13,311 nucleotides of DNA from NCBI GenBank assembly GCA_950071955.1, contig CATMOC010000040.1:1-13311 (forward strand). The letters run 5' to 3'. Origin of the DNA: an uncultured Mesorhizobium sp. (GTDB taxonomy: Bacteria; Pseudomonadota; Alphaproteobacteria; Rhizobiales; Rhizobiaceae). Position numbers and translations under genes: made by a program. The stretch's first letter is position 1; every line of letters begins with the position of its first letter. Of the stretch, positions 12,994-13,311 are shown piece after piece. The notes below the pieces were generated by a model. The model saw nothing but the letters and a program-made list of their open reading frames with translations, did not search any database and was not told the origin of the DNA.

Positions 12994-13311
12994 CTTGCGC
13001 TTGCGCCAGTATCGGTCCCAGAGGCGAAGGATGCGGAAGGGGCGGCTCGGGTCGAGCAGCTTCGTCCCCCACACCGGATTATCCGGACCGTCGTCATGCA
13101 TGGCCTCGAAGGGCAAGAGGCAGCGCTCGCCGACGTTCAGGCTTTCGATGGCCGCGATGAGAGTGCCGTTTTCCTCCACCGCGCGGCCGAAAGCCAACGG
13201 ATCGGAGCCGACATGCTCGGCAAGCAGACTGTCCCGGATGGACGCGATCGCCCGGCGATGTTCCTCGTCCGCGCCTTCAATCGCAAGGTCGCATTCGGTG
13301 TCGAGGCCTAT
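12982..13311 (-). CDS. Probable phospholipase D/cardiolipin synthase-like protein, C-terminal part only
   Basis: The last 109 codons of a gene entering from the right edge; the frame is open at the edge and ends in TAA (12984-12982). The visible part starts IGLDTECDLAIEG and continues RRAIASIRDSLLAEHVG. In bacterial PLD-superfamily proteins a (S)MGLDTE.D segment followed by an R..I..LR..LL.EH helix comes just after the second HKD motif, which here would lie outside the window. The tail (RPFRILRLWDRYWRKRKLGR) is strongly basic and aromatic, fitting membrane association. Its position opposite a YbhN gene and near an EEP gene supports the PLD assignment, as E. coli ybhO (clsB) lies between ybhN and ybhP. 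The catalytic motif itself was not seen, so this is inference. Confidence 0.65.
   Translation of the reverse strand: MGLDTECDLAIEGADEEHRRAIASIRDSLLAEHVGSDPLAFGRAVEENGTLIAAIESLNVGERCLLPFEAMHDDGPDNPVWGTKLLDPSRPFRILRLWDRYWRKRKLGR

Overview
The window is GC-rich, tightly packed bacterial chromosome. The gene families (HWE-type histidine kinase, PRC-barrel/EF-hand envelope protein, DUF606 and DUF421 proteins) and five intergenic promoters of the form GGAAC-N16/17-NGTT point to an alphaproteobacterium, most likely of the order Hyphomicrobiales (Rhizobiales). That promoter form is the signature of EcfG, the general-stress sigma factor of Alphaproteobacteria. No rRNA, tRNA, CRISPR array or mobile element was found.

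Layout. (1) 1-2825, minus strand: the 5' part of a BMP-family (nucleoside-type) ABC importer operon. It holds a Tat-type substrate-binding protein, a 48-aa single-span membrane protein that is easy to miss, and a double-domain ATPase cut by the window edge. (2) 2899-3342, minus: a DUF606/YdcZ-type DMT transporter. (3) 3457-4511, minus: an AI-2E/PerM-family permease gene carrying both an internal amber codon and a frameshift, so a pseudogene as read. (4) 4623-5879, minus: an exported protein with five EF-hand loops and two PRC-barrel-like domains, followed by a clear intrinsic terminator. (5) 5975-6712, plus: a PAP2 phosphatase. Genes 4 and 5 diverge from one 27-bp element in which two EcfG-type promoters overlap head-on. 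(6) 6746-8620, minus: four small envelope genes (membrane-anchored protein, DUF421 protein, periplasmic protein, lipoprotein) with two more EcfG-type promoters. (7) 9013-10437, plus: a PAS-PAS-HWE histidine kinase with no EcfG-type promoter of its own. (8) 10749-11868, plus: a small secreted acidic two-cysteine protein behind a fifth EcfG-type promoter, then an endonuclease/exonuclease/phosphatase (EEP) family gene. (9) 11911-13311: a YbhN-type (LPG-synthase TM) membrane protein converging on, and overlapping by 12 bp, the 3' end of a probable phospholipase D/cardiolipin synthase-like gene. Together, EEP, YbhN and PLD recall the E. coli ybhPON cluster, rearranged.

Reading: the 4.6-11.9 kb stretch looks like an envelope-focused block of the general stress regulon. 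Stress sigma factor would switch on periplasmic calcium-binding/PRC, phosphatase, DUF421 and small secreted proteins, and the HWE kinase set among them is a candidate input sensor. The core phyR-nepR-ecfG locus is not in the window. The regulon assignment rests on promoter pattern matching by eye and on knowledge of the families, not on experiment.
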